From Terriglobia bacterium (GTDB lineage Bacteria > Acidobacteriota > Terriglobia > Bryobacterales > Bryobacteraceae), in NCBI GenBank assembly GCA_020073305.1, contig JAIQFK010000006.1, positions 186,001 to 250,000 on the forward strand: 64,000 nt of DNA. Direction: 5' to 3'. Made by a program: the position numbers and the translations under genes. Positions 62,505-64,000 of the stretch are shown in pieces. Position 1 is the stretch's first letter. Every line of letters begins with the position of its first letter. Under the pieces are notes generated by a model, which was not told the origin of the DNA, ran no database searches, and was given only the letters and a program-made list of their open reading frames with translations.

Positions 62505-62762
62505 TTCTAATCCCAAGCAGTGCCATTTTGTCACCTGCGCCAGGTGCCTAGCTTGCCAGCCTATGGCTTACAAGTTAACCGCAGTTGACGCAAGGATATA
62601 CCAACCATCATTGAATTACATAGCCTAAACGGCCCGCAATCAGCCGGGTTCCGATCAGGCTGCTTTGGATAGCGAATTGCCTAATTCCAATCGCAGGCTA
62701 ACGTGCTGGTATAGGCGGCTGGAAACTTGGGAACCAACATCGTTTGGGACACACCGGTAGAA

Positions 62763-64000
62763 ATGGCGAGAACGGAAGCGCCTTCCATTCCTGTTGATGC
62801 GCAGGTCAAGATTTTTGTCAGTCTCGTGATTGTTCTGGGCTGGATTGAGCTGGTTTACGGCCTGGGGCAATGGCGATCGGCCAACGCGGTCGCATTTCTC
62901 GTTTACCTGGTCATCGTGCTGCTGCTTTCCGGTTGGAAGCTGCAGTTGCCGGGAGTTACGGGCGCCATCGCCGCCACTTTCGTGCTGGTGATGATTGGCA
63001 TCGTTTCGCTGAACCTGTCTGAGGTTCTTATCGCCGGCTGTGCGGCGGTTTTGCTCCAACACCTGTGGCAATCCACGAAGAATCTACGCCCGGTTCAGAT
63101 GTTGTTCGATGTTGCCGGCGCCTCCATCGCCATCACCGCGTCCTATCGAGTTTTCCATTCGTCCTGGCTGCGAAGTCTGCCACTCGAAATGCCGGTCATG
63201 CTGGCGCTGCTTGGATGTGCGTACTTTGCGGCCACGACCGTGGTGACGGCTTCGTTTATTGCACTGACCGAGGGACAATCGATCCGCCAGGTCTGGCGCA
63301 AGTCGTATCTGTGGGCATTTCCCTACTATCTGCTTGGGGCCGCGACGGCGGGTCTCTTCGACGTCGCCAAGCAACATTTGGGATCACAGACCTCGTTGCT
63401 GGTTGTGCCGGTTGCCTTTCTGGGTTACGGCACCTACCGGAAGTACCTGGGTCGCCTGGAGCAAGAAAAGAAACACGCCAACGAAACCGCGGATCTCCAC
63501 CTGCGGACCATAGAATCGCTGGCGCTCGCTATTGAAGCGAAAGATCACACCACGCATGATCATTTGCAGCGTGTTCAGACCTACGCGATGGAAATTGCCA
63601 AGGAGATGAACCTCAGTGAGAACGAGCTGCAGGCAGTGCGCGCCGCCTCTCTGATGCACGACATCGGCAAGATCGCGGTGCCCGAGCACATCGTCTGCAA
63701 GCCGGGGAAGCTCACGCCCGGGGAGTTCGAGAAAATGAAGGTCCATCCCGTGGTGGGCGCGGAGATTCTGTCGCGCGCTCACTTCCCGTACCCCGTGGTG
63801 CCGATCGTGCGCAGTCACCATGAGAAGTGGGATGGTTCCGGATATCCGGATGGACTCAGGGGCACGGAGATTCCCATAGGGGCTCGCATCCTGTCCGTCG
63901 TAGATTGCCTGGATGCCCTCGCCAGCGACCGCCAGTACCGCCGCGCGCTCCCTCTCGGCAAGGCGATGGAGATGGTGGCGGAGCAGGCCGGCACGGCATT
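62763..64000 (+). CDS. Membrane HD-GYP domain protein, truncated by window end
   Basis: MARTEAPSIPVDAQVKIFVSLVIVLGWIELVYG...SLMHDIGKIAVPEHIV...RSHHEKWDGSGYPDGLRG...DCLDALASDRQYR; open to window end. Confidence 0.9.
   Translation, partial: MARTEAPSIPVDAQVKIFVSLVIVLGWIELVYGLGQWRSANAVAFLVYLVIVLLLSGWKLQLPGVTGAIAATFVLVMIGIVSLNLSEVLIAGCAAVLLQHLWQSTKNLRPVQMLFDVAGASIAITASYRVFHSSWLRSLPLEMPVMLALLGCAYFAATTVVTASFIALTEGQSIRQVWRKSYLWAFPYYLLGAATAGLFDVAKQHLGSQTSLLVVPVAFLGYGTYRKYLGRLEQEKKHANETADLHLRTIESLALAIEAKDHTTHDHLQRVQTYAMEIAKEMNLSENELQAVRAASLMHDIGKIAVPEHIVCKPGKLTPGEFEKMKVHPVVGAEILSRAHFPYPVVPIVRSHHEKWDGSGYPDGLRGTEIPIGARILSVVDCLDALASDRQYRRALPLGKAMEMVAEQAGTA

Overview
GC-rich chromosomal window that looks like an acidobacterium of the Solibacter type. 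This is inferred from gene content: ECF sigma + Ser/Thr kinase-TPR pair, BACON/'PLTPCRVxDTR' secreted protein, OB-fold hybrid kinase. Main blocks: a respiratory island (split cytochrome bc complex with Rieske and an eight-heme cytochrome, cupredoxin-like lipoprotein, ctaA/ctaB/sco/DUF420), a partial complex I operon (nuoCDIJKLMNH), an ABC transporter operon with an embedded VOC gene, two large hybrid histidine kinases, rpmI-rplT-zapB-like-zapA, GH1, a complete isc operon (iscR-S-U-A-hscB-hscA-iscX), an ara-type operon, and the start of an HD-GYP protein. No rRNA, tRNA or CRISPR was recognised. Two observations stand out. (1) An ArsM-like methyltransferase has an in-frame TGA exactly where ArsM homologues carry a conserved Cys (FA-TGA-IAGA). 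A SECIS-like hairpin follows at bacterial spacing, and the extended ORF ends in a TAGTG overlap with the next gene, so it is a candidate selenoprotein that the ORF track truncates. (2) A 686-bp unit has perfect 12-bp terminal inverted repeats and 8-bp target-site duplications. It carries only one ORF, a PD-(D/E)XK-like protein with no recognisable transposase. Other points: a REP/MITE-like GGGGACAG family whose arms co-vary, paired IscR-like operators bracketing the iscR promoter, a His-rich insertion in NuoL, and a receiver domain that has lost its phospho-acceptor Asp.
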